Positions 18,963-29,189 are shown, counted from the first letter of the stretch. The stretch is 64,000 bases of DNA from Actibacterium sp. (GCA_016278325.1 JADQCB010000016.1:62001-126000); one strand, 5' to 3'. Made by a program: numbers and translations. Notes: a model not told the origin generated them from the sequence alone.

Positions 18963-19657
18963 GCGCGCGCGCTTTCGTATTCGAGGCCGGCTTCGGTCAG
19001 GATGAAATCCAGCGCGATGTCATGCGGCTGCGGATATATCGAGGCGAGCCGGGCAGACCGGAACCCGATGCCGATGCTCACCGGGCGCGGCGTGAGGGCC
19101 GCAAGCGTCCGGTCGAAATACCCGCCGCCATAGCCCAGACGGTAACCGGCATCGTCCCACCCCATCAGCGGCGCGAGGACGATGTCGGGGATCAGCGCCT
19201 CGGCCTCGGGCGGGGGAACCGGAATGTTCCAGTCACCGCGCACCATGCGCGTTTCGGGGGTCCACCGGCGAAACACCAGCGGCGCGTGCTTCACCTCGAC
19301 CACGGGCAGGGCGATCATCACCCCCGCCGCGTGCAACCGGCCCATCTCCCCGCGCAGGTCGGGCTCTCCCTTGATCGGCCAATAGGCCGAAAGGATGCGG
19401 TCCTGCGCTCCGCCAAGGCGGGTTTCCAGAAGCGCGGCAAGATGCCCGGCCAGGGCCGCGCCGGCGGCCTGCCGCGCATCCACGCGCATCTCCTGGCGCT
19501 CGGCGCGCAGCCGCGCCCGTTCCGCGCGTCGCCAGCGCGCCACGTCGCGCGCCTGCTCCGGGTCCACGCCCATCGGGTCGAAATAGCCCGGCGCGATGTC
19601 GCCTGCCATGCAGGGGGAAGAAGCGTATCGCCGGTCCGTGTCGTCAGTGTCGGCCAT
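18959..19657 (-). CDS. 5-formyltetrahydrofolate cyclo-ligase
   Basis: 232 aa from ATG 19657, with AGGAG about eight bases before it. It converts 5-formyl-THF to 5,10-methenyl-THF with ATP, returning an inhibitory folate to the one-carbon pool. The phosphate/folate-binding loop LGYGGGYFDRTLA and the core strands ILSAYWPIKGEPDL and DIVLAPLMGWDDAGYRL are typical. It lies between a globin gene (17 bp upstream) and nnrS (overlapping), which suggests a single minus-strand operon of mixed function. Confidence 0.9.
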   Translation of the reverse strand: MADTDDTDRRYASSPCMAGDIAPGYFDPMGVDPEQARDVARWRRAERARLRAERQEMRVDARQAAGAALAGHLAALLETRLGGAQDRILSAYWPIKGEPDLRGEMGRLHAAGVMIALPVVEVKHAPLVFRRWTPETRMVRGDWNIPVPPPEAEALIPDIVLAPLMGWDDAGYRLGYGGGYFDRTLAALTPRPVSIGIGFRSARLASIYPQPHDIALDFILTEAGLEYESARA

Positions 19658-19674
19658 CGGGACCGCTCCTTTCG

Positions 19675-20145
19675 TCAGGCAAGGGAGGGCACGGCGCCGG
19701 GGCCGGCCTGCGTCTCGGCGACGGCGATGCGCAGCGACCGCGCGATCCGCTCGGCGCGCTCGATCAGATGCGCGGCCCCGGCCGGTGTGCACATCTCTTG
19801 CGCTGTCTCGCGGAACAGAGCGAGCCAGCGGTCGAAATGCGATGCCGCGATGGGCAACGGGGCATGCGCCGCCACCGGGCGCCCATGGTATCGCCCCGTC
19901 ATCAGCGCCACCGAGGACCAGAAGGCCACCATCCGTTCCAGATGCGGCCCCCAGTCGGAAATGCGCGCAGCGAAGATCGGGCCCAGCAGGTCGTCGCTGC
20001 GCACCCGCGCATAGAACCGATGCACGATGTCGTGCAACAGCGCCTCGTCCAATCCGGTTTCGGCCATTATCGCCGCGGTCATCTCGGGCCGGGCCGAGAC
20101 GATCCCGGGTGTCCTGTCCTGTTCCATCATGCCGGTAACTCGCAT
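19675..20145 (-). CDS. Group III truncated haemoglobin
   Basis: 156 aa from ATG 20145; ATGs 15 and 18 bases later are also possible. The segment LLHDIVHRFYARVRSDDLLGPIFAARISDWGPHLERMVAFWSSV fits the trHb3 fold. The RxxDLLGPIF turn, the WxxHxxxMxxFWSS helix and the proximal-side HFDRWLALF motif are all present. These globins bind O2 or NO. Together with nnrS two genes downstream, a role in NO handling is plausible but inferred. Ranked as a globin with high certainty, function moderate. Confidence 0.85.
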   Translation of the reverse strand: MRVTGMMEQDRTPGIVSARPEMTAAIMAETGLDEALLHDIVHRFYARVRSDDLLGPIFAARISDWGPHLERMVAFWSSVALMTGRYHGRPVAAHAPLPIAASHFDRWLALFRETAQEMCTPAGAAHLIERAERIARSLRIAVAETQAGPGAVPSLA

Positions 20146-20272
20146 TGCTGTGCCTGGCCGCAACCTAGGCTCTGCAATGGGTATTGTAAATGCCGATTGT
20201 GGCGCGAGGTTCGATCCCGGGGGCGAACCGGAATTTCCTTGCAGCCGGGGACGTGGCGGGCAATGTCGGGGC

Positions 20273-20911
20273 ATGACCGCCCTGTTCCCCGATTTCGACC
20301 TCGAAAGCGCCGCGCTTGGGCGCGGCGCGGGCTGTGTCGTCGGGGTCGATGAAGTCGGCCGTGGCCCGCTGGCCGGCCCTGTCACCGCTGCGGCGGTGCG
20401 GCTTGACCCGGCGAACATGCCGGCCGGGCTGGCGGATTCGAAAAGGCTGAGCCCGAAGCGCCGCGCGCAGATCTTCCTTGAGATCGTCCGCCTGGCCGAT
20501 GTCTGTGTCGCCCATGCCAGCGTGGAAGAGATCGACCGGATGAACATTCTTGCCGCCTCGCACCTGGCCATGTGCCGGGCCATTGCCGGGCTTTCCCGGC
20601 CGCCCGATCACGCGTTGATCGACGGCAACCTTCTGCCGCGCGACCTGCCCTGCGCAGGACAGGCGGTGATCAAGGGTGACGCGCGCTGCCTGTCGATCGC
20701 GGCGGCCTCGATCGCCGCCAAGGTGACGCGTGACCGCCTGATGGTGGATTTGTCGCAACAGCATCCGGGCTATGGGTGGGAACGAAACGCGGGCTATGGC
20801 TCGCAGCAGCACCTGGCCGCGCTCCGAGATCTCGGTGTCACCCCACACCATAGGCGTTCCTTCAGGCCAGTGCACAATATCTTGTATCAAGATAAATCAA
20901 TAAGTGACTGA
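20273..20911 (+). CDS. rnhB: Ribonuclease HII
   Basis: 212 aa. RNase HII cuts the RNA strand of RNA-DNA hybrids and single ribonucleotides embedded in DNA. The catalytic motif VGVDEVGRGPLAGPV gives the first Asp-Glu pair, and further motifs are ADSKRLSPKRR, HALIDGNLLP and AAASIAAKVTRDRLM. ATG 20273 is where homology begins; the open frame extends upstream through the divergent globin promoter and is not used. It lies just before ccrM, a pairing also seen in Caulobacter. Confidence 0.95.
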   Translation: MTALFPDFDLESAALGRGAGCVVGVDEVGRGPLAGPVTAAAVRLDPANMPAGLADSKRLSPKRRAQIFLEIVRLADVCVAHASVEEIDRMNILAASHLAMCRAIAGLSRPPDHALIDGNLLPRDLPCAGQAVIKGDARCLSIAAASIAAKVTRDRLMVDLSQQHPGYGWERNAGYGSQQHLAALRDLGVTPHHRRSFRPVHNILYQDKSISD

Positions 20912-20932
20912 TTTAAAAAAGAAATTGACGGC

Positions 20933-22115
<1,183 letters not shown>

Positions 22116-22136
22116 ACGGCCTGAAGTCACCCCCCT

Positions 22137-22163
22137 GCCCCGCCGTCATCGGCGTGGCCTTTT
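22137..22163 (+). terminator. Intrinsic terminator of ccrM
   Basis: A 9-nt arm at 22137-22145 pairs with 22150-22158 around a TCAT loop (8 of 9 pairs) and is followed by CTTTT. It lies 22 bp after the ccrM stop and serves the plus strand; the downstream alkB is convergent. Confidence 0.75.
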
Positions 22164-22208
22164 CCTGCCGTGCCGGCCGTGCTGGCCCGGCAGAAGAATG
22201 CCCGCGGT

Positions 22209-23348
22209 TCAGCCGCCGCGCGGGAGCGGGTTGCTGGCCGTGTTGTAGGGGTGCCAGTCGCCGATTTCCGGATAGAATTGCCGCCGCCAGGCCCTGACGC
22301 GGGGGTTCATGCGCCGGCGCCACAAGGGCGGGATCATCGCCAGCGTGGTCATCGCCGGGTATCCCAGCGGCAATTGCGGCGCCTCGGCCTGTTCATAGGT
22401 CTGCAACAAGGGAAAGCGGCGATCGGGCTTGTAGTGATGGTCCGAGTGCCGCTGAAGATTTATCAGCAGCCAGTTCGAGGCGCGATAGTCTGTGTTCCAG
22501 CTGTGGCGCGGCTTGACATGCTCGTATTTTCCCTCGCCCAGGTATTTTCGCGTCAGGCCGTAATGCTCGATGTAATTCACCAGTTCCAGTTGCCAGATGG
22601 CGACGATCGCCTGGAACAGGAAAAGGCCCAGCCCGACCCAGCCGCCAAGCCCCGCGGCAAGGCCCAGCATCAGCGCCTGAAGGGCCCCGTAACGCCAGAA
22701 CGGGTTGCGCCGGTCCCACCATGCGCGCCCCTGCCGCGCAAGCATCGCCTTTTCCGACCGGAACGCCGAGACGGGGCATTGCCACAACACGCGCAGGAAG
22801 AAGCGGTGGAAACCCTCGTTGTAGCGTGCGCTCACCGGGTCGCGCGGCGTGCCGACCCACAGATGATGCACGCGCAGATGTTCGCTGCGGAAATGGCTGT
22901 AAAGCACGGTGGCCAGCAGCAGGTCGCCCAGCCACCGCTCGACCCGGTTCTTCTGGTGCATCAGCTCATGGCTGTAATTGATCCCGATCGTGCCCGAGAT
23001 CACGCCGACCCCGAAAAACAGCAGCAGGATTTCCAGCCCCGACAGGTGATCGGTATGGGTCACCCACCAGATCAGGCCGAATTGCGTTGCGAATTGCAGC
23101 GGGAACCAGACGATGGTGATCAGGCGATACCAGAAAAGCTGATCCTCGCCGGTTTGCAGGTCGGCGTTCTCGGTGTTGAGCCCGGTCAGCGCGTCGAGCA
23201 GGGTGAAAAGCCCCCAGCTGAACAGCGGCAGCGTAACGGTCCAAAGCCCGCCATAGGCGGCACCGAGCAGCGCCAGCGGGATCATCAGCAGCGAAAGCCA
23301 GAACGGCAGCGCGCTTTGCAGCCTTGCCACCCGTGATGCTGGTATCAT
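22209..23348 (-). CDS. alkB: Alkane 1-monooxygenase (AlkB-type di-iron membrane hydroxylase)
   Basis: 379 aa membrane protein with about six transmembrane helices. It hydroxylates medium-chain n-alkanes at the terminal carbon, taking electrons from rubredoxin. The histidine boxes are complete: HELMHQKNR, EHLRVHH, the AlkB-specific HYG motif in NYIEHYGLTRK, and LQRHSDHH. No rubredoxin, rubredoxin reductase or alkane regulator gene lies nearby; the neighbours are ccrM and mutY. It therefore appears as a single accessory gene, and substrate range cannot be read from context. Confidence 0.93.
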   Translation of the reverse strand: MIPASRVARLQSALPFWLSLLMIPLALLGAAYGGLWTVTLPLFSWGLFTLLDALTGLNTENADLQTGEDQLFWYRLITIVWFPLQFATQFGLIWWVTHTDHLSGLEILLLFFGVGVISGTIGINYSHELMHQKNRVERWLGDLLLATVLYSHFRSEHLRVHHLWVGTPRDPVSARYNEGFHRFFLRVLWQCPVSAFRSEKAMLARQGRAWWDRRNPFWRYGALQALMLGLAAGLGGWVGLGLFLFQAIVAIWQLELVNYIEHYGLTRKYLGEGKYEHVKPRHSWNTDYRASNWLLINLQRHSDHHYKPDRRFPLLQTYEQAEAPQLPLGYPAMTTLAMIPPLWRRRMNPRVRAWRRQFYPEIGDWHPYNTASNPLPRGG

Positions 23349-23398
23349 GCGATCCTCCGGTACGGCCCCCGCCGCGCGGGGGCGATCCTAGCGCGCAG

Positions 23399-24460
23399 TC
23401 AGGCCGGTTTCAAAGCCGAATGCGCCAGGTCGAACGCCTTGCGCATCACGGTTGGAAGCTCGGCCGGGCGGAATTGCCCGGGCGGCACGAATTGCCCGCC
23501 CTCCGGCACGGCATCCGGCCCGACCTCGGCCACCCTGAGCGCCAGGCGCAGGTGGAAATGCGTGAAAGTGTGGCGCACTTCGGTGCCGGGGTCGCGCCAG
23601 TTGGCGGCGATCGGCGGGGCCTCTGGGGGGGCGGAGCCGGTCCAATCGGTGCCGGGCCAGCCCAGCATCGCGCCGAGCAGGCCGGATGCTGGGCGCCGTT
23701 CCAGCAACCAGGCGCCATCGCTGCGCCGGGCGACATAGGCGATCCCGTGACGAGTCGGTTTCGCCTTTTTCGGCACCTTGCGCGGCAGATCCCCCTGGAT
23801 GCCGGCCGCCCGGGCGGCGCAACCTGCGCGCAACGGGCACAGGCCGCAGGCGGGGGATTTCGGGGTGCACACCGTTGCGCCCAGATCCATCACCGCCTGG
23901 GCATGGCAGCCCGGCCTGTCGTGCGGGGTCAGGCGGGCGGCCAGCGCGGTAAGTTCCGGTTTGGCGGCGGGCAGCGGCGTTTCGACGGCGAAGAGCCGGG
24001 CCATGACCCGCTCGACATTGCCGTCCACCACGGTCGCGGGTTCGTCAAAGGCGATCGCCGCGATCGCCGCGGCGGTATAGGGGCCGATCCCCGGCAGGTC
24101 GAGAAGCCCCGCCCGCGTTTGCGGAAAGCGGCCGCCATGCGCCGCCGTCACGATCCGCGCGCATTTCAGAAGGTTTCTGGCCCGTGCGTAATATCCCAGA
24201 CCGGCCCATTCGCCCATGACCTCTGCGTCCCGGGCTGCCGCCAGCGCGCGCACATCCGGCCAACGCTCCACGAAGCGCAGAAAATAATCGCGCACGGCGG
24301 CAACGGTGGTCTGCTGCAACATGACCTCGGAAAGCCAGACGTGATAGGGATCGGGCCGGCGCCCCGCGCGGCGCGCCTCCGGCCCCACGCGCCAGGGCAT
24401 CGACCGTGCGTTGCGGTCATACCAGGCCAGAAGCGCGGCGCCCTTTGCCTCGTCACGCAA
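23399..24460 (-). CDS. mutY: A/G-specific adenine DNA glycosylase
   Basis: 353 aa. MutY removes adenine mispaired with 8-oxoguanine. The helix-hairpin-helix DLPGIGPYTAAAIAAIAF is followed by the catalytic Asp in VVDGNVERV. The [4Fe-4S] cluster loop is CTPKSPACGLCPLRAGC. The C-terminal NUDIX-like 8-oxoG recognition domain spans about residues 230-345. It is divergent from the DUF721 gene, with 75 bp between the starts. Confidence 0.96.
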   Translation of the reverse strand: MRDEAKGAALLAWYDRNARSMPWRVGPEARRAGRRPDPYHVWLSEVMLQQTTVAAVRDYFLRFVERWPDVRALAAARDAEVMGEWAGLGYYARARNLLKCARIVTAAHGGRFPQTRAGLLDLPGIGPYTAAAIAAIAFDEPATVVDGNVERVMARLFAVETPLPAAKPELTALAARLTPHDRPGCHAQAVMDLGATVCTPKSPACGLCPLRAGCAARAAGIQGDLPRKVPKKAKPTRHGIAYVARRSDGAWLLERRPASGLLGAMLGWPGTDWTGSAPPEAPPIAANWRDPGTEVRHTFTHFHLRLALRVAEVGPDAVPEGGQFVPPGQFRPAELPTVMRKAFDLAHSALKPA

Positions 24461-24535
24461 TCTTTATGTCCCCCGTCGCCCGAATTGTCTGGTTGCCCCC
24501 TGCATGCCAAACTAGGATATCAGCTGCGAGAGGAA

Positions 24536-25084
24536 ATGGCAGGCAGGATGCAAGCGCGAAAACCGGACAGAAAGCCCGCCCGGCGCATGCGCGGGTTCGA
24601 GCGGACGGCCAGCCTGGTGGGCGAGCGGATCCGCACGGCCGGCGAAAAGCGCGGCTTCGCCGTGACCCGGCTGCTGACCCATTGGGCGGAAATCGTGGGC
24701 GAGGATATCGCCCGCGCGGCCCGGCCGGTAAAGGTGCATTACGGGCGCCAGGGGTTCGGCGCCACCCTGACCCTGCTGACCACCGGCGCCAACGCGCCCC
24801 TGCTGGAGATGCAGAAAGAGGCGATCCGCAACAAGGTGAATGCCTGTTACGGCTATGCCGCGATCTCGCGCATCAAGCTCACCCAGACGGCGCCCACCGG
24901 CTTTGCCGAGGGACAGGTCGATTTCACACCCGCCCCGGGCCGCGGCCCGGTCATCAACCCGGCCGCGCGCAAGACCGCGGCCGAGCTGTCCGGCGATGTC
25001 GCCGACGCGGGCCTGCGCTCCGCGCTGGAGGCGCTGGGCGAAAATGTTCTATCCAGGTCGAAACCTCAAGGAGACCAAAGATGA
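24536..25084 (+). CDS. DUF721 (DciA-like) protein
   Basis: 182 aa from ATG 24536, directly after GAGAGGAA; ATG 24548 is an alternative. The core FAVTRLLTHWAEIVGEDIARAARPVKV...LTLLTTGANAPLLEMQKEAIRNKVNACYGYAAISRIKL matches DUF721, the family of DciA, which loads or regulates the replicative helicase DnaB in bacteria without DnaC. It is basic with a Pro/Arg-rich N-terminus. Its TGA overlaps the ATG of the thioredoxin-like gene (25081-25084), so translation is coupled. Confidence 0.8.
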   Translation: MAGRMQARKPDRKPARRMRGFERTASLVGERIRTAGEKRGFAVTRLLTHWAEIVGEDIARAARPVKVHYGRQGFGATLTLLTTGANAPLLEMQKEAIRNKVNACYGYAAISRIKLTQTAPTGFAEGQVDFTPAPGRGPVINPAARKTAAELSGDVADAGLRSALEALGENVLSRSKPQGDQR

Positions 25085-25704
25085 AGAGAAGAGATGCCCT
25101 GCGCCTTGGCGTGATCGGTGGCGGCGCAATCGTGAGCGGTGGCTTCCTGCGCCCGGCCTTCGCGCAGGACAAGCCCGAGGTCAAGGAAATGGCACTGGGC
25201 GCGGCGGATGCGCCGGTCACGATGATCGAATATGCCTCTTTCACCTGTCCGCATTGTGCGAATTTCCACAAGAATGTCTTCGGCCGGCTGAAAGAGGATT
25301 ATATCGACACCGGCAAGGTGCGCCTGGTCTATCGCGAGGTCTATTTCGACCGGCCGGGTCTTTGGGCCGGGATGGTCGCGCGCTGCGCCGGCGAGGAACG
25401 CTATTTCGGCGTGGTGTCTTTGCTGTACGAAAAGCAACGCGACTGGATCGGCGATGGCACACCTGCAAAGATCGCCCAGAACCTGCGCCAGATCGGCAAG
25501 ACGGCGGGGCTGAGCGACGAAGAGCTGGACGCCTGCCTTTCCGATGCCGACAAGGCCCGCGCGATGCTGGATGTCTACGAGGCGAACATGAAGGAGTATG
25601 ACGTGCAGGGCACGCCGTCCTTCGTCATCAATGGCGAGCTGCATTCCAACATGGCCTATGAGGAAATGAAGACGCTGATCGAGGCCGAGCTGCCCGCCAA
25701 GTGA
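25081..25704 (+). CDS. DsbA-family thiol-disulfide oxidoreductase
   Basis: 207 aa. AAGGAG lies seven bases before ATG 25081. The N-terminus MKRRDALRLGVIGGGAIVSG has twin arginines and a hydrophobic core ending AFAQ, so Tat or Sec export to the periplasm is likely. The thioredoxin-fold active site is C56-P-H-C59 in SFTCPHC, and the cis-Pro loop is VQGTPSFVINGE. It resembles the Com1/BdbD subgroup of DsbA proteins that oxidise or isomerise disulfides. The exact substrates are unknown. Confidence 0.9.
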   Translation: MKRRDALRLGVIGGGAIVSGGFLRPAFAQDKPEVKEMALGAADAPVTMIEYASFTCPHCANFHKNVFGRLKEDYIDTGKVRLVYREVYFDRPGLWAGMVARCAGEERYFGVVSLLYEKQRDWIGDGTPAKIAQNLRQIGKTAGLSDEELDACLSDADKARAMLDVYEANMKEYDVQGTPSFVINGELHSNMAYEEMKTLIEAELPAK

Positions 25705-25712
25705 TCGCGCCG

Positions 25713-25739
25713 GCCCGGGATGATCCGAGATTCCCGGGC
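25713..25739. terminator. Hairpin between convergent genes, possible terminator
   Basis: GCCCGGG (25713-25719) and CCCGGGC (25733-25739) form a perfect 7-bp stem with a 13-nt loop, nine bases after the plus-strand stop and between two convergent genes. No U tract follows on either strand. Confidence 0.35.
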
Positions 25740-25789
25740 TGCCCCGGTGGCGCGCGTTCCGGCGCTGCCGGGCGGCGCCGGACGGGCAA

Positions 25790-25969
25790 TCAGAAGTCGA
25801 TCGCCAGGCCCTTCTTTTCCCAGTCGCCGAAGCGCACCGGCTCTGGTCCCTTGCGGCCGCCGAGTTCCTTCGCAAGCGCAAGTGGGGGCGCGGCCTTGCG
25901 CCGTTCCTCGGCCTCGGCCAGGGCGCGGATCGCCGCGGGCGGCAGGTCTTTCGCGTTGTCGTCGCTCAT
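25790..25969 (-). CDS. DUF1674 protein (SDHAF4-like)
   Basis: 59 aa. Its C-terminus RFGDWEKKGLAIDF is the DUF1674 signature. The eukaryotic member SDHAF4 assists maturation of the flavoprotein subunit of succinate dehydrogenase, so a role in SDH assembly is a reasonable transfer, though no sdh gene lies in the window. ATG 25969 is preceded by AAGGAG nine bases upstream, a strong ribosome site that fixes the start. It is divergent from rsmB. Confidence 0.85.
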   Translation of the reverse strand: MSDDNAKDLPPAAIRALAEAEERRKAAPPLALAKELGGRKGPEPVRFGDWEKKGLAIDF

Positions 25970-26041
25970 CGGGGGCTCCTTGTGGGCTTCCCGCCCTTGA
26001 TATACGGCACAGGCGGACGGCGGCAAGCGGGGAACGGCGCA

Positions 26042-27319
26042 ATGGCAGATGGCAACGAGACGGCCCGCGGCGCGGCCCTGGCGCTGGTGAATGCGGTGCT
26101 CGAGGATCATCGCCCGATCTCGGATCTGACCGGCACGGACGGACCGCTGGCCGACATGGCCCCGGCCGAACGGGCGCGGGCAACGCGCCTTGCCTTGTCG
26201 ACATTGCGCCATGCCGGGCGCGCCGACGCCGTCCTGCGCCCGTTGCTGCGCAAGCACCCGCCCGCCGCGCTGCGCAACCTTCTGCGGCTGGCCATTGTCG
26301 AGATGATGCAGGATGGCGCCGCGCCGCATGGCGTGGTGAATGCCGCGGTCACGCTGATCCGCCGCGACCGCGAAATGCAGCACCTTTCCGGGCTGGCGAA
26401 CGCGGTGCTGCGCAAGGCGGCCGATGTCACGCCCGAGGCATGGGCCGCGCTGCCGCCCCAGCGGATGCCCGGCTGGCTGCGCGGGCGGCTTGAAAGTTTC
26501 ATGGGCCGCGCCGGGGTCGAGGCGCTGGAAGCCGCGCACGCAGCCGGCGCGCCGCTGGACCTGACGCCGAAAACCGACGGCGATGCGGTAGCCAGGGCCG
26601 TCGGTGGCGAGCTTTTGCCGACCGGCTCGGTGCGCCTGGCCGGCCCGGGCCAGGTCTCGGCGCTGCCGGGCTATGTTGCGGGCGCGTGGTGGGTCCAGGA
26701 TGCCGCCGCGGCGATCCCGGCGCGATTGCTGGACGTGCGGCCGGGCGAGCGGGTTCTTGACATGTGTGCCGCGCCGGGCGGCAAAACCATGCAGATGGCC
26801 GCGGCCGGCGCCGCGGTCACCGCGCTGGACGTATCGCCGCAGCGGCTGGCGCGGCTCGAAGAGAACCTGGCGCGCACCCGCCTGACGGCAACCTGCATCG
26901 CCGCGGATGCGTTGACCTGGCGGCCCGCGGCCCGGTTCGGCGCGATCCTTCTGGATGCGCCCTGTTCGGCCACCGGGACGATCCGGCGTCACCCCGACCT
27001 GCCCTTCGTCCGTTCGGCGCGGGAAATTAAGCCGCTGGTGGCGTTGCAGGCGCGGATGATCGACGCGGCGCTGGACATGCTCGAACCCGGCGGGCGATTG
27101 GTCTATTGCACCTGTTCGCTGCTGCCCGAAGAGGGTGAGATGCAGGTGGCCGACGCCCTGGGCCGGCACGCCGGCCTGCGCCCGGAGCCGCCAGTCATGC
27201 CCTGGATCGAACAGGCCTGGCGCACGCCCGATGGCGGGCTGCGCCTGCGTCCGGATTTCTGGCCCGCGCGGGGGGGCATGGACGGGTTTCACATCGCGGT
27301 TCTGCGCAAACCCGCCTGA
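26042..27319 (+). CDS. rsmB: 16S rRNA m5C967 methyltransferase RsmB
   Basis: 425 aa. An N-terminal NusB-like RNA-binding domain (residues 1-140, with LALVNAVLEDHRPISDL and GVVNAAVTLIRR) precedes a Rossmann methyltransferase domain. AdoMet binding is at DMCAAPGGKTMQMA, and the two catalytic Cys motifs are LLDAPCSATGTIRRHPDL and LVYCTCSLLPEEGE. It methylates a cytosine in 16S rRNA. ATG 26042 is chosen because family similarity begins at GNETARGAAL. The upstream in-frame start is weaker. Confidence 0.93.
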   Translation: MADGNETARGAALALVNAVLEDHRPISDLTGTDGPLADMAPAERARATRLALSTLRHAGRADAVLRPLLRKHPPAALRNLLRLAIVEMMQDGAAPHGVVNAAVTLIRRDREMQHLSGLANAVLRKAADVTPEAWAALPPQRMPGWLRGRLESFMGRAGVEALEAAHAAGAPLDLTPKTDGDAVARAVGGELLPTGSVRLAGPGQVSALPGYVAGAWWVQDAAAAIPARLLDVRPGERVLDMCAAPGGKTMQMAAAGAAVTALDVSPQRLARLEENLARTRLTATCIAADALTWRPAARFGAILLDAPCSATGTIRRHPDLPFVRSAREIKPLVALQARMIDAALDMLEPGGRLVYCTCSLLPEEGEMQVADALGRHAGLRPEPPVMPWIEQAWRTPDGGLRLRPDFWPARGGMDGFHIAVLRKPA

Positions 27320-27407
27320 TCGGGGGTTTTCCGGTGACAGGATGCCCCCCGGCTTGTATTGTCGCGGAAAAACGAACCAACGCCCCCGAGAGCAGCCACA
27401 GGACGAG

Positions 27408-29168
27408 ATGACAGGCGTTTCGCATGAGGGAAACTGGACCGCCCGGCGCGGCCGGCTGATGGATCGTCTGCATGCCTGGCTCAGCACGCGGGCCCGGCCG
27501 GCCACGGCCTTCACCTCGCAGCCGGAGCCGCGCACGATCGGCTCTTTCGCGCGCGGGCGGCAGCTGATCGGCGGCAATTTCCTTTTCGCGGGTTATCTGG
27601 TGCAGGCGCCCGGGGCGGCGATCTGGGACCTGGACATGCCATCGGAGGCTTTCGCGGAAGAGCTCGAGGGCTTCGTCTGGCTGGATGACCTGGCCGCGGT
27701 CGGCGATGGCGCGGCGCGCGAAAAGGCGCAGCGCTGGACGCAGGAATGGATCGCCCGGCATGGTGGCGGGCACGGCCCGGGCTGGTCGCCCGACCTGACC
27801 GGACGGCGCCTGATCCGCTGGATCAATCACGCGATCCTTCTGCTGTCCGGGCAGGACAAATCGGCGACCGATGCCTATTTCCGGTCGCTCGGGCAGCAGA
27901 CCATATTTCTTGCGCGGCGCTGGAAAAGCGCGGCCCCCGGCCTGCCGCGCTTCGAGGCTCTGACCGGGCTGATCTATGCCGGCCTTTCGCTTGAAGGGAT
28001 GGAGGATCACGTGGATCCGGCGGCGCGTGCCCTGGCGCGCGAATGCCGCGAGCAGATCGGCGCCGAGGGGGGCATCCCGACCCGCAACCCCGAGGAGTTG
28101 CTGGAGGTCTTCACGCTGTTGACCTGGGCCGCGCAGGCGCTGTCCGCGGCCGGGCGGATGACGCCGAAGGACCATGTGCAGGCGATCGGCCGCATCGCGC
28201 CGACGCTGCGCGCTTTGCGCCACGCCGATGGCGGGCTTGCCCGGTTCCATGGCGGCGGACGCGGCCGCGAGGGGCGGCTTGACCATGCGCTGGCGGCCTC
28301 GGGCGTGCGGGCCAGCCCGTTGACCGGCCTGGCGATGGGATTCGCACGGCTTTCGGAAGGGCGCAGCAGCGTCATCGTCGATGCCGCGGTGCCCCCGGCG
28401 CCAGCGGTATCGGGCAATGCCCATGCCTCGGCCCTGGCGTTCGAACTGACATCGGGACGGCGCCCGGTGGTGGTCAACTGCGGCTCGGGCGACACGTTCG
28501 GGCCGGAATGGCGGCGGGCCGGCCGGGCCACGCAATCGCATTCGACGCTGGTGATCGAAGGCTATTCCTCGGCCCGGCTGGCCCCGCGGCATCGCGCCGG
28601 TGCCGGCCGCCGGGAATTGCTGATCGACGGGCCGAAACAGGTGGGCGTGCAGCAGGGCGCGGACACCGGCGGGCAGAGCCTGACCGCCTGGCATGACGGC
28701 TATGTCCGCAGCCATGGCCTGATCCATGCCCGGCGCCTGGACCTGTCCTTTGACGGGCGCAGCCTGGGCGGCGAGGATACGCTGGGCGCGTTTTCCGACA
28801 GTCAGCGCGCCACCTTCGATCGCGCGATGGACAAGGCGAAGCTTCAGGGAATCGCCTTTTCCGTCAGGTTCCACCTGCATCCCGATGTCGATGCCGAGAT
28901 CGACATGGGGGGCACGGCGGTCTCTCTGGCTCTGAAAAGCGGCGAGATCTGGGTGTTTCGCCATGACGGGCACGCGCGTCTTCACCTGGAGCCCAGCGTC
29001 TATCTGGAACGCGGCCGGCTGAAACCGCGCGCGGCGCGGCAGATCGTCCTGTCGTCGCGGGTTCTGGGCTATGCCGGACAGATCAACTGGACGCTGGCCA
29101 AGGCACAGGATACACCGCAGGGCGTCCGGGACCTCGTGCAGGACGAGATCCCGATGCTGCTGGATTGA
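27408..29168 (+). CDS. Heparinase II/III family protein
   Basis: 586 aa from ATG 27408 (MTGVSHEGNW). The N-terminal half (WTQEWIARHGGGHGPGWSPDLTGRRLIRWINHAI) is the alpha/alpha toroid. The C-terminal half has the beta-sandwich of heparinase II/III proteins (GRRPVVVNCGSGDTFGPEWRRAGRATQSHSTLVIE, HDGYVRSHGLIHARRLDL). In Rhodobacterales this gene regularly lies between rsmB and purH. The real polysaccharide substrate is unknown and may be a cell-surface polymer rather than heparin. No signal peptide is evident. Confidence 0.82.
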   Translation: MTGVSHEGNWTARRGRLMDRLHAWLSTRARPATAFTSQPEPRTIGSFARGRQLIGGNFLFAGYLVQAPGAAIWDLDMPSEAFAEELEGFVWLDDLAAVGDGAAREKAQRWTQEWIARHGGGHGPGWSPDLTGRRLIRWINHAILLLSGQDKSATDAYFRSLGQQTIFLARRWKSAAPGLPRFEALTGLIYAGLSLEGMEDHVDPAARALARECREQIGAEGGIPTRNPEELLEVFTLLTWAAQALSAAGRMTPKDHVQAIGRIAPTLRALRHADGGLARFHGGGRGREGRLDHALAASGVRASPLTGLAMGFARLSEGRSSVIVDAAVPPAPAVSGNAHASALAFELTSGRRPVVVNCGSGDTFGPEWRRAGRATQSHSTLVIEGYSSARLAPRHRAGAGRRELLIDGPKQVGVQQGADTGGQSLTAWHDGYVRSHGLIHARRLDLSFDGRSLGGEDTLGAFSDSQRATFDRAMDKAKLQGIAFSVRFHLHPDVDAEIDMGGTAVSLALKSGEIWVFRHDGHARLHLEPSVYLERGRLKPRAARQIVLSSRVLGYAGQINWTLAKAQDTPQGVRDLVQDEIPMLLD

Positions 29169-29189
29169 CCTGAACAGAAAGTATCGCCG

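Noticed and set aside
20208-20229. GGTTCG...CGAACC resembling a tRNA T-arm upstream of the globin gene
   Set aside because: The pairing does not give the 5-bp stem and 7-nt loop of a T-arm, and no acceptor, D or anticodon arms can be built around it.
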